Source: Hydrogenovibrio thermophilus (GTDB lineage Bacteria; Pseudomonadota; Gammaproteobacteria; Thiomicrospirales; Thiomicrospiraceae). Taken from it: a stretch of DNA of 64,000 nucleotides. Position numbers and translations under genes: made by a program. The stretch is taken from NCBI RefSeq assembly GCF_004028275.1, contig NZ_CP035033.1, positions 434,001 to 498,000 of the forward strand. Reading direction: 5' to 3'. The notes under the pieces were generated by a model. The model was given only the letters and a program-made list of their open reading frames with translations, did not search any database and was not told the origin of the DNA. This document shows, one piece after another, positions 32,889 to 40,658 of this stretch. Each line of letters begins with the position of its first letter. The stretch's first letter is position 1.

Positions 32889-32920
32889 TGAGAAAGTTTA
32901 TGAAAAGTTAGGCTGTTGCG

Positions 32921-34261
32921 ATGAAAGTCGAAAACGTTATCTTTGAATCAGGGGAACGGTTTCCAATGCTCATTGATGAGGATGGCGTGCCTGATTTCTG
33001 GACAACGCTTTACACAAGCCAGCGGCTTCGTCTTTCTCATACTCAGAGCTCTATCATTGCTTTTCTCCGAAGCATGATCCATTTCCAGAAATGGCAGCAA
33101 ATCCAGCAGCGAGATGTGATTGCTGAATTCAGGCAGCAGCGACTTGTGAGTTTGAATGACATCGAAAGCCTGAAAGAATTTTGCAGTCTGTCTGATGAAT
33201 ATGTCAGCAAAGCGCTTCACGCTAAGCCAAAGCGTAAAGTGGTGAAGATGAACGATTTCAGGCTCCCTTCTTCGCCACTAAGCATAGTAGGCAATGATCT
33301 TCAGAAACGACGCTTACATGACATTGCTGTGTTTTTGAATTTTGTGGGGCGAGAAATTTTAAAGCGTAAGAACAACGCTGCCACCTTGCTTGAGTTTAAT
33401 GAAAGCATGCTCAAGTCCTTCAAATCCTTCTACCCCAGAAGCCGCAACAAGTCATACAGAGCAAGACTTGAGCAGGCAAGCAAAGAATCCTTCGAAGCGT
33501 TTATCAAGGTTTTTGATCCTGAGTCAAAGGACAATCCTTTTAAAGGGTATGACAATAAGCTGAGAAACTACCTGCTCGTACAGTTGCTCTACTGGACAGG
33601 AGCCCGTTCAGGCGAAATCATTTCTTTGACAGTCGATGACGTCGATTATGACATTGAGCACCCATCAGTCACCATCAACAGGCGTCATGATGATCCGTAT
33701 GATTCCAGAAAGCTTCAGCCTGTCACCAAAACAAAAAGCCGAAAAGTTCAGATTCCACCTGCGCTGGTGGATGACCTTGATTACTACATCAACAAGGTCA
33801 GAAGCCGCTATCGCCAATCAAAAAAACACCCCTACATCTTTGTCAGCCATAAGGGTAAAACCAGTGGCCAGCCGATTTCAGATGTGACCTTCAATAACCG
33901 AGTGATCGGCACCGTCAAATCAATCAATCCAGAGCTGTTTAAGCTGGTCAGGCGTCATGGTTTTCGTCATTACTTTAATGAAAGATTGTCTGACCAGATT
34001 GATGCTCACAATAAACGCATCGATGGTGAGATTGCCGAGGCAGAGGCGCAAGGGCTGACCGAGCAGGTCAAACAGCTCAAGTCGAGGAAAATTTCGCATC
34101 AGCAGGAAGTGGATATGCGAGCGGACCTGATGGGACATGTCAGTAAAGACTCTGCTCGCCCTTATCTTGAAAGGCATGTGAAGAGAAAAGCCAACCAGGT
34201 TCATAAAGAAATGATGGAACAAATGAGTCGTACCGTTAGAGAGCAAGGAGAGCGCCCGTGA
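32921..34261 (+). CDS. Tyrosine recombinase 1 of 3 (446 aa)
   Basis: A phage-integrase-type site-specific recombinase, which breaks and joins DNA through a Tyr-linked intermediate. The C-terminal catalytic domain shows the complete pentad pattern: Arg229 in TGARSGE, His346 and Arg349 in RRHGFRHYF, His406 in DLMGHVSKD and the likely nucleophile Tyr415 in ARPYLERH. An insertion rich in charged residues (about 365-400) separates HxxR from the last His. The N-terminal 190 residues fit a core-binding domain. TTAGG precedes the ATG. It is coupled to the next gene by a GTGA overlap. Long for the family. Confidence 0.88.
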   Translation: MKVENVIFESGERFPMLIDEDGVPDFWTTLYTSQRLRLSHTQSSIIAFLRSMIHFQKWQQIQQRDVIAEFRQQRLVSLNDIESLKEFCSLSDEYVSKALHAKPKRKVVKMNDFRLPSSPLSIVGNDLQKRRLHDIAVFLNFVGREILKRKNNAATLLEFNESMLKSFKSFYPRSRNKSYRARLEQASKESFEAFIKVFDPESKDNPFKGYDNKLRNYLLVQLLYWTGARSGEIISLTVDDVDYDIEHPSVTINRRHDDPYDSRKLQPVTKTKSRKVQIPPALVDDLDYYINKVRSRYRQSKKHPYIFVSHKGKTSGQPISDVTFNNRVIGTVKSINPELFKLVRRHGFRHYFNERLSDQIDAHNKRIDGEIAEAEAQGLTEQVKQLKSRKISHQQEVDMRADLMGHVSKDSARPYLERHVKRKANQVHKEMMEQMSRTVREQGERP

Positions 34262-35832
34262 AGCCATTAGCCAGTCAACCAGGCCAGCCAGGAAAGGTCG
34301 ATATTCGAATATCCAAGATGGGGTATGAGTTTGATGTATACAACGATTTTTGGGAATTAGATAACTCAAAAAAAATTAATTGGCGATTGGTGAAAAAGCT
34401 GAACTTGGATAAAGATCTTGAAGAAGGCTTTAGAAGGGAGTTAGCCGTTTTTGCCTCTGAGCATTCAGCTTATTACACAGTCAACACTTTCGATTGGTTT
34501 AAAAGGATTTTTGTTGTTACTGAAGATAGCAAGTTAAAGGTATCAACGATTCAAAACTATCTTTCTGAGGTTGGTGCAGATGAATACAAGCTTGGGTCAG
34601 TAAAAGCTTTTGTTTTGGACTGCTACGACAAGGGCTATCCAGGCATATCGAGCGATGTCGCAAAATTTCTCGAATCACTTCACCTAAAAGGGAATGAAAA
34701 GGGTAAAGCGGTATCGAAGGGCTGTCCACATAGTGGTGCTTATACCATGCAAGAACAGCAGAGCATTCTTGAGTGGGCGGTCAACGCATTCACTGATGAT
34801 GAACTTAGTCTGGAGGAGTATGCTTGGTTGATCCTAAGTATGTATACCGGAGCACGTCCTGTGCAATTAAGAGCGCTTGCTAGAGAAGATTTGTTATTTG
34901 ATAAAGCGATCAGTGGAGAAAATCAATATCAACTTCGCATTCCCGTTGCAAAGCAGCGTTCTACGAAGTTCCGAGAAGAGTTTAAACAGATTGAGATCGA
35001 TGAAGATTTAGCGCTTTTGCTTTTTAATCAATTTGAAAAAACAAAAGCCGAGATCAAGAAGCAAGTGAATAAAGACCTACCCAAAGAGCTGGAGAAAAAC
35101 ATTCCAGTTTTCCCAAGCCAACAGGCAATTAAAAGCATTCGCTCTTATGAAGAAGCTAAAGCCACGCTTTTAGGTCAAAACAGACCGGATGTGTTATTTA
35201 TGACTTCATCAGGTGCTCGGAATCTGATGAATGCGGTTTCCAAAAAATGCATGGCTAGAACCGAACGACTAGAAGGTGAGTTCATTAAGCTGACCTCTCG
35301 AAGGTTCCGCTATACGCTCGGCACAAATGCTTTCAGGAGAGGGCTAGGTGCTTACCATATTGCAGAAATTCTGGGCCACAAGGACATTCAAAACGTGAAG
35401 GTTTACACCGAGAACACGCATGAGGTGGTCGACCTAATTGACGAGGCAATGGCACCAGTGTTGGCTCCCTTGGCCCAGGCATTTGCTGGAACATTAATTG
35501 AAAGTGAAAGAGATGCCATTCGAGCTAACGATCCAAGAAGCCGAATAAAAGCCGGAGATGGTTCTGGCGTGGGTAACTGCGGAGAGTTTGGTTTTTGCGC
35601 CTCAGGAGGCCGTCAGTGCTATTTATGTACAAAATTTCAACCCTGGGTACATGGCCAACATGAAAAAGTATTGCAATCGGTTTTGGATGAGCGGGAAACA
35701 CTGCGAAAACGAGGGGCAAGCGAATTTGTGGTCCAGTCTACTGACCGGCTTGTTATGGCGGTGACACAAGTGGTTCAACTTTGCCAGGAAGCCAAGGAAG
35801 AAGAGTCCGTCTTGGAGGTGAGTGATGAGTAA
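34258..35832 (+). CDS. Tyrosine recombinase 2 of 3 (524 aa), His-to-Arg variant
   Basis: Starts at the GTG at 34258, which has AAGGAG seven bases upstream and overlaps the previous stop by four bases. Catalytic-domain marks are Arg200 (TGARPVQ), Arg351 (SRRFRYTLGTNAF), His374 (ILGHKD) and Tyr383 (VKVYTEN). The usual His of HxxR is Arg348. After the domain comes a cysteine cluster, CGEFGFCASGGRQCYLC (spacing C-x5-C-x6-C-x2-C), likely a zinc-binding tail. Similar Cys-rich tails are known in multi-recombinase transposons such as Tn554. Target and direction of action are unknown. Confidence 0.85.
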   Translation: MKPLASQPGQPGKVDIRISKMGYEFDVYNDFWELDNSKKINWRLVKKLNLDKDLEEGFRRELAVFASEHSAYYTVNTFDWFKRIFVVTEDSKLKVSTIQNYLSEVGADEYKLGSVKAFVLDCYDKGYPGISSDVAKFLESLHLKGNEKGKAVSKGCPHSGAYTMQEQQSILEWAVNAFTDDELSLEEYAWLILSMYTGARPVQLRALAREDLLFDKAISGENQYQLRIPVAKQRSTKFREEFKQIEIDEDLALLLFNQFEKTKAEIKKQVNKDLPKELEKNIPVFPSQQAIKSIRSYEEAKATLLGQNRPDVLFMTSSGARNLMNAVSKKCMARTERLEGEFIKLTSRRFRYTLGTNAFRRGLGAYHIAEILGHKDIQNVKVYTENTHEVVDLIDEAMAPVLAPLAQAFAGTLIESERDAIRANDPRSRIKAGDGSGVGNCGEFGFCASGGRQCYLCTKFQPWVHGQHEKVLQSVLDERETLRKRGASEFVVQSTDRLVMAVTQVVQLCQEAKEEESVLEVSDE

Positions 35833-37885
35833 TGTTGTTTCCATTTGGCAGCCAAGTCATGAAAGAGAGGGTCGTAAAAACTTGCTAGAGTTTGTCCGGT
35901 TCGCAAAAAATGAACTGACGCTCTATTCAGACCAGGAAGATGATTTTGGAAAAGGTTGGGATGCTGTAAAGTGGCGTACAAGGCATGCCAGGCCTGTGGC
36001 AATGGTTTTTGGGTTTGGCTCCAGTTACTACACTGTTGATGAGCCATTCGAGCAGCCATTTATGGACTTTGCCAAGGCGTTTGTGAGGCAAGAGCAGTCA
36101 ATCGATGAAAAGGTAAGCGTTTCAAGCTGGATCTATGTCTTAAGGTTGGTATACAGGTCTTTACAGGCTCAATACCCAGGGAAAAATACAGATATCTTAG
36201 ATTTCAATGCAGACACACAAGTGTCAGTTGAACATGCAATCAGAACAGCCTCAGTGGCGGACAAGAAGAAATACCACTACGGCGGTAAGTTTGCTAAATT
36301 TAACCAGTGGTTGTTTGACAAAAAAATCATTTTAACTCTTCCAGAATGGCAAAACCCTTTCAAAAGAGGGGTAGATAAAATAGAGCAACTGGATGAGAGC
36401 TCTAAGAAGTGGAGAGACGAACGTTGCCCCTCTCAGCATGTAATGTTCACTTTGGCAGACTGTTTTGCGAAAGCAGAGACAGTCAAAGATCGCTATTACA
36501 CGAGCATAATGGTGCTGTTATGTTTTGCCCCTGGCAGGGCCAGTGAAATTGCCAGTCTGACTGTCAACTCCCTTCAAGAGGAAGAAGGCCGATTTTATGT
36601 CTCCTGGTTTAGTGAAAAAGGGTTTGGTGATACCAAAAAGTGGGTTCCAACGGCAATGGTTGATGTTGTCAAAGAAGCGTTCAATCGGTTGATTGAGATA
36701 GGCGAACCTGCCAGAAAAGCCGCAAAACATGCTTATGATTATCCAGATAAATTCATGATTCACTCAGAATGTACAACTCCTAAGGACTATCCTCAAAATA
36801 AACCGCTCGGAGCCATTGATTTTGCGAATGCATCAGGCATCCAAAGTCCTTCACCTAGAAATAAGAACGTAACGACAAAGGTATTTCGGCAACAGTGGGT
36901 TAAACAGCTTTTAGAAAAAGGCGAACCGACTTACCACGATCTGAATAAGCTGGTTCATAAAAAATATAAAAAAAAGGACTGGCCAGACAACCCAATGTCT
37001 GGCAGACCCGTTTGGGAAAATCTATGCTTGATTCGTGAGTATGAAGCCCATGCGTCTGCCCCCACTAAGCTATATAGCTGGGTCATGCCATCGGTTAATG
37101 AAATCAATTCTCAAATAAAGAAACGAACGGAAGCAGTATCAACCCTCTGGGAACGCTTTGGCGTGAAGGATGAGGACGGTTCAGAAATTAGTTTGACCTC
37201 ACACCAGTTGAGGGTGTGGTTGAACACGCACGCCCATGATGGCGGCATGAGTGATTACCTGTTGGCACAATGGTCAGGTCGAGCTGATATTGAACAAAAC
37301 AAAGCCTATGACGCTCGAACTGAGGGAGAAAAAGCAAGATTAAAAAATGAAATCATGAATGCAGATCAAAGCAATGGGCCATCGGCTCTGACGATACATC
37401 GTTCAAAAAGCCCGGTACCTTTGTCGAAGTTCGGCATTAATCGCACAGGGGTTGCGGACTTTACCGGACTGGGCTTTTGTGTTCATAATTTTGCTCAAAG
37501 CCCATGTACCAAGGCAGGAGAGTGCGTGACCTGTAAAGACCACGTTTGCATGAAAGGGCTGCCTGATACTCTGGAAAATTTGGAGGAGCTGGAAAAGCTT
37601 GTCGCTGAGCAATTGGATGTAGCCAAAGCTGCCGCAGATGACCATACTTTTGGGGCTGATAGGTGGGTCACTCATCTTGGGTGGAAGTTGGCGCACCTTA
37701 GAACTATCATTGCAGGAATGAAGGATGAAAGTGTCAAAGATGGAACCTTGATACGAATCCCGGTTGAACATGATCCGAGTCCTACAAGGCGAGCGCTTGA
37801 GGCAAAAGGCGAGACCACTGAGCTGCAAGAGGAAGACGAAAAAGCTTCTTTGGACCTTAAAAAGCAAATGCTGGGAATTTTCTGA
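35825..37885 (+). CDS. Tyrosine recombinase 3 of 3 (686 aa), His-to-Trp variant
   Basis: The ATG at 35825 has GGAGG six bases upstream, inside the end of the previous gene. Arg238 (PGRASEIASL), His460 and Arg463 (SHQLRVWLNT), Trp483 (AQWSGR) and Tyr495 (NKAYDAR) fit a tyrosine recombinase whose second His is replaced by Trp. A Cys-rich tail, CVHNFAQSPCTKAGECVTCK followed by a further Cys, resembles a zinc ribbon. Size and tail recall TnpB of Tn554 (630 aa), though I see no close identity. The long N-terminal part (1-200) is unassigned. Confidence 0.8.
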   Translation: MSNVVSIWQPSHEREGRKNLLEFVRFAKNELTLYSDQEDDFGKGWDAVKWRTRHARPVAMVFGFGSSYYTVDEPFEQPFMDFAKAFVRQEQSIDEKVSVSSWIYVLRLVYRSLQAQYPGKNTDILDFNADTQVSVEHAIRTASVADKKKYHYGGKFAKFNQWLFDKKIILTLPEWQNPFKRGVDKIEQLDESSKKWRDERCPSQHVMFTLADCFAKAETVKDRYYTSIMVLLCFAPGRASEIASLTVNSLQEEEGRFYVSWFSEKGFGDTKKWVPTAMVDVVKEAFNRLIEIGEPARKAAKHAYDYPDKFMIHSECTTPKDYPQNKPLGAIDFANASGIQSPSPRNKNVTTKVFRQQWVKQLLEKGEPTYHDLNKLVHKKYKKKDWPDNPMSGRPVWENLCLIREYEAHASAPTKLYSWVMPSVNEINSQIKKRTEAVSTLWERFGVKDEDGSEISLTSHQLRVWLNTHAHDGGMSDYLLAQWSGRADIEQNKAYDARTEGEKARLKNEIMNADQSNGPSALTIHRSKSPVPLSKFGINRTGVADFTGLGFCVHNFAQSPCTKAGECVTCKDHVCMKGLPDTLENLEELEKLVAEQLDVAKAAADDHTFGADRWVTHLGWKLAHLRTIIAGMKDESVKDGTLIRIPVEHDPSPTRRALEAKGETTELQEEDEKASLDLKKQMLGIF

Positions 37886-38316
37886 TGCCGAAAATAATCA
37901 TCGGAGATGAAGAAAAAAGGCAGATTCTGTCCATCATAGACGCCTGGTCAGGAAGATTAACCTGGGACGCTTTGTGCGAGCGAATTACACGGGAAATGAA
38001 ACTCGATGCACCACTGTCCAGGCACACCTTGTTTCGATATGATGAAATCAAGCTGGCGTTCAAAGAAAAAAAGAAATCCCTCAAGGGGCAACCACTCTCA
38101 GAGCCCGAGATCGAAGAAAGAGACCTTGCCAAAGCATATGAGCGAATCAAGTCTCTTGAGAGCCAGAACAGACGTTTAATTAAGCAGGTGGAGGCATTTC
38201 AAGAGCAGTTCGTGAGGTGGCAGAATAACCTCTATCGCATGGGGGTTGATATGGATAAGCTTTCAAGTGAGCTTGATAGACCCTTGGTTGATAATAATCG
38301 GAGTGGGCAGAAATGA
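37885..38316 (+). CDS. Small coiled-coil accessory protein of the recombinase operon
   Basis: A 143-aa protein with an N-terminal basic helical part (WSGRLTWDALCERITREM) and a long heptad-like stretch at about residues 85-130 (AKAYERIKSLESQNRRLIKQ onward). Its ATG overlaps the preceding stop by one base (TGATG). Position and character match TnpC of Tn554, a small accessory factor that influences insertion orientation, or DUF6262-type partners of recombinases. The role is inferred from context only. Confidence 0.6.
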   Translation: MPKIIIGDEEKRQILSIIDAWSGRLTWDALCERITREMKLDAPLSRHTLFRYDEIKLAFKEKKKSLKGQPLSEPEIEERDLAKAYERIKSLESQNRRLIKQVEAFQEQFVRWQNNLYRMGVDMDKLSSELDRPLVDNNRSGQK

Positions 38317-38476
38317 ATTTTCTCTGAAAAGGTTAAACCGCTGATATAGACGCTTGCCGCAAGAACTTCCTACGAACTCCTGAAATTAAATGCGGAAAAA
38401 TATGCACATTTAAGTCAAATTTTCTAACTTTTTTGTGCCAAACTATTTAGCAAAAAGAGAGTTTTCGTGTCACAAA

Positions 38477-38510
38477 TAAAATCCTGGATTCAAGTATTAA
38501 CTGCAACACC
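38477..38510 (+). repeat. IS30 terminal inverted repeat, transposase 3' side
   Basis: Begins TAAAATCCTGGATTCAAG and ends CTGCAACACC. The transposase stop codon (38490-38492) lies inside it. Confidence 0.85.
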
Positions 38511-39467
38511 CAGCTTTAATTTCTCAGCTTTCAGCATTTCCAGCGGAGACTGAAACCCGTGTCGCTTTCTGGGCCGATGGTTGAGCTTGTCTTCAACCCT
38601 TTGTATTTCTTCGTCTGTCACATCTTCAAAGGCCGTACCTTTGGGGAAGTACTGGCGAATCAGACCGTTGGTATTCTCATTCGTGCCACGCTCCCAGCTA
38701 TGATACGGGCGTGCAAAAAAGAATGAACAATCCATGGCCTGGCTGACCTTGTGGTGATGCGAGAATTCTTTACCGTTATCTGAAGTGGTGCTCTTGACCA
38801 CCATGCCCGAGAACGCATCAATCATCGCACTGGCAGTCAGCTCTGCCGTAGAGCGCATGACTTTCCGAATGCGGCTCAATCCGGTTTTTCGCTCAACCAA
38901 CGTAACGAGCGTAGCCAGGCGTTTTCCCTGCACTGAGTCGGCCTCCCAGTCGCCCAGACGTTGGCGAGTATCAACAACGTCAGGCCGCTGCTCAATGCCG
39001 ACCCGACCGATGATCCGGCCACGCCGATCCTGACTGCCATAGCGCCGCCGGGTTTTACGAACCTTGTGGCGAAGGTGCTTGTAAAGTTCGCCACCCTGAG
39101 CCTTGTCACGCAGCAGATACTGGTAAATCCATTCATGGCTGACTGTGACCGAATGCATTCTTGCCAGGTACCCCGATATCTGCTCAGGCGACCACTGATA
39201 CTGCGTCAGATAATAATGCACCTGCTCAATGAGCCAGGCGTCTGTTATTCGTTGTTTATCAGCGTTCTTGCGCCGATCGTCTGCCTTATCCTGTGCCATC
39301 GGTGCCCAGTATTTACAGGGCGATTGCCGATTGCGTCTGAGCTCTCGGCTAATGGTTGAGGCGGCTCTGTTTAAGGCTTTGGCAATCTGCCTTAAGCTCA
39401 ATCCCAGTTCAAAATGAAACTGAATATGGTATCGTTCTTCAATGGTCAACTGTCTGAACCGTGTCAT
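38490..39467 (-). CDS. IS30-family transposase
   Basis: A DDE transposase of 325 aa from the ATG at 39467, which has AGGTG six bases upstream. A GTG at 39524 would give 344 aa. The N-terminal part has the IS30 helix-turn-helix (LTIEERYHIQF, SLRQIAKALNRAASTISREL). Catalytic residues are Asp177 (GDWEADSV), Asp230 (TSDNGKEF) and Glu264 (GTNENTNGLIRQYFPKG), a DD(33)E spacing as in the family. No frameshift or stop is seen, so it is probably active. Confidence 0.95.
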   Translation of the reverse strand: MTRFRQLTIEERYHIQFHFELGLSLRQIAKALNRAASTISRELRRNRQSPCKYWAPMAQDKADDRRKNADKQRITDAWLIEQVHYYLTQYQWSPEQISGYLARMHSVTVSHEWIYQYLLRDKAQGGELYKHLRHKVRKTRRRYGSQDRRGRIIGRVGIEQRPDVVDTRQRLGDWEADSVQGKRLATLVTLVERKTGLSRIRKVMRSTAELTASAMIDAFSGMVVKSTTSDNGKEFSHHHKVSQAMDCSFFFARPYHSWERGTNENTNGLIRQYFPKGTAFEDVTDEEIQRVEDKLNHRPRKRHGFQSPLEMLKAEKLKLGVAVNT

Positions 39468-39538
39468 CTTTGGCACCTGAATGTTTTGTGTGGGAACAAC
39501 CATTCTAGGGCAGTTGGCCTCCACATCATTATTTTTCA

Positions 39539-39572
39539 GGTGTTGCGGTTATTATCTGAATTCAGGATTTTA
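39539..39572 (-). repeat. IS30 terminal inverted repeat, transposase 5' side
   Basis: On the minus strand it begins TAAAATCCTGAATTCAG and ends CCGCAACACC, matching the other end at 29 of 34 positions. Confidence 0.85.
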
Positions 39573-39753
39573 AATCCTTTTTGAATTTATTTTATTGGAT
39601 GTTTAAAATCTTTTTAAAAAAGATATGAAATTTGAATTATTTTTATTTAAACATTATTGTTTTTTGTATGATGTTAACTATCAATAGAATAGTTTGCGTG
39701 GGATTTGGGGTGTCCTGAGCTAGAGAAGAGGGTTGCTTTCTGGGTGAGTTGCG

Positions 39754-39767
39754 AATGTTGATAAAAA
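39754..39767 (+). repeat. Right copy of the 14-bp direct repeat, candidate attachment core
   Basis: Exact copy of 32843-32856 (AATGTTGATAAAAA). It is also the left arm of an inverted repeat with 39790-39805. Confidence 0.5.
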
Positions 39768-39805
39768 CCTCAGGTTTGCCGAAAAAGCTGGTTTTTGTGA
39801 ACATT
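39754..39805. repeat. Inverted repeat at the right candidate end
   Basis: AATGTTGATAAAAACC (39754-39769) and GGTTTTTGTGAACATT (39790-39805) are complementary at 14 of 16 positions around a 20-base centre. Paired arms of this kind are what a tyrosine recombinase core site would have, but the spacing is wide. Confidence 0.5.
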
Positions 39806-39931
39806 CTCAGAGATTTTGTTGATCAAGGCTTATGTTAACCGGTTGAAGAGAAAGATAATTTCACGAAAGAGCGGTCAGGTTTTGTAAAAATAACCATTTT
39901 AAAGGTTGATGCTTGTCTAACCGGTTGTTAT

Positions 39932-39957
39932 AAAAGGGCCTTTTTAGGCCCTTTTTT
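39932..39957 (+). terminator. Strong intrinsic terminator before the unknown gene
   Basis: AAAAGGGCC (39932-39940), loop TTTTTA, GGCCCTTTT (39947-39955) with the T run continuing to 39957. No plus-strand gene lies just upstream, so it may insulate the element from its neighbour. Confidence 0.8.
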
Positions 39958-40033
39958 GTTTCTGCAGGAATGATGGTGTTTTTTGTTTAATGCTTTGGTG
40001 GATTGGCCGATACCTTCTATAGAGGTGTCTAGG

Positions 40034-40657
40034 ATGAATAAAATGGAAATTAGCCCAGCGTTAAGATATTTCTTTAAGAAGTTGGAGCGTAAGTCGGAAG
40101 AGTTGCGCCAGGTTCACCTTCTGGAGAAAGACTTGAAAAAAACCGTGCCGTTCGACGAGGTGGAGCGGTTTGCGCGCTCGATTATGACTCAGAATATTTT
40201 CATTTACACCGTCGGTGTGAATGGCAAGCGGGAATCGACCATTTTGACGAAGGCGATGTTCAGTATCAATAAAGTGGTGCGTATCTATTACAGTACCAGC
40301 TTTGATGAGAGTCAGCAGGGGTTCTTGCGGTTGAGCCCGGATGTCGATCAGCAGTTGATTCTGGTGGAGCGTTTGCATGGCTTCCGGCCAAAGCCGGAAT
40401 TGCTGTACGCCAGTAAAGACGAGTGTCACGTGATTCGATTTTTCGTTAACTGGCTGTTACGCCGAATCGATTGGGATAAAACCAAAATCGATAATCTGGA
40501 CCTGTATAAACGGTTTGTGGATATTGAACGCAAGGAACTGGAAGAAGCGATAGCCGCGGAAGAAGCCGAGCGCGAGCACCACGAATTGCAGCGGACCCTA
40601 GACAAACATTTTGGCAGCAACAATAAGCATAAAATGCCGTCGCGTTTGCGTCAGTAA
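40034..40657 (+). CDS. Unidentified conserved-looking protein (207 aa)
   Basis: I do not recognise the family. The ATG at 40034 has AGAGGTG seven bases upstream; an open frame back to 39983 runs through the gap. The protein is soluble, rich in charged residues, with no signal peptide or membrane segment. It has a helical, strongly charged C-terminal part (RKELEEAIAAEEAEREHHEL, residues about 167-186) that could be a coiled coil. The middle contains INKVVRIYYSTSFDESQQGF. It is convergent with ispB, one base apart, and its codon use matches the surrounding chromosome rather than the recombinase element. Confidence 0.75.
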   Translation: MNKMEISPALRYFFKKLERKSEELRQVHLLEKDLKKTVPFDEVERFARSIMTQNIFIYTVGVNGKRESTILTKAMFSINKVVRIYYSTSFDESQQGFLRLSPDVDQQLILVERLHGFRPKPELLYASKDECHVIRFFVNWLLRRIDWDKTKIDNLDLYKRFVDIERKELEEAIAAEEAEREHHELQRTLDKHFGSNNKHKMPSRLRQ

Positions 40658-40658
40658 T

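Larger units (their letters stand above)
38477..39572 (-). mobile_element. IS30-family insertion sequence, complete (1,096 bp)
   Basis: The ends are 34-bp imperfect inverted repeats, 38477-38510 and 39539-39572, both reading inward from TAAAATCCTG to GCAACACC with 29 of 34 positions equal. The flanking bases are AA on each side, consistent with a 2-bp target duplication. The single transposase gene is on the minus strand and intact. The element sits in non-coding DNA after the small coiled-coil gene. Confidence 0.9.
39573..40033. other. AT-rich non-coding stretch right of the IS
   Basis: No convincing gene is seen in these 461 bases. The first 100 are very AT-rich. It contains the right copy of the 14-bp direct repeat, a 52-bp inverted-repeat structure, two copies of TAACCGGTT (39836-39844 and 39918-39926) and a strong terminator. 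A 20-codon ATG frame near 39625 has no ribosome-binding site and was not called. Confidence 0.6.

Noticed and set aside
32921-38316. Gamma-mobile-trio (GMT) island
   Set aside because: Considered because GMT also has several mobility genes in a row. The small fourth protein here does not look like what I recall of GmtX, three proteins carry recombinase residues, and there is no defence cargo. A profile search could overturn this.
32921-38316. Classical RIT element (recombinases in trio)
   Set aside because: RIT recombinases are smaller (about 300-400 aa) and lack the extra coiled-coil gene and the large Cys-tailed third enzyme. A distant relation is possible.
39625-39690. 20-codon frame in the AT-rich gap after the IS
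   Set aside because: No ribosome-binding site, composed mostly of Phe, Leu and Tyr codons expected from AT-rich DNA.
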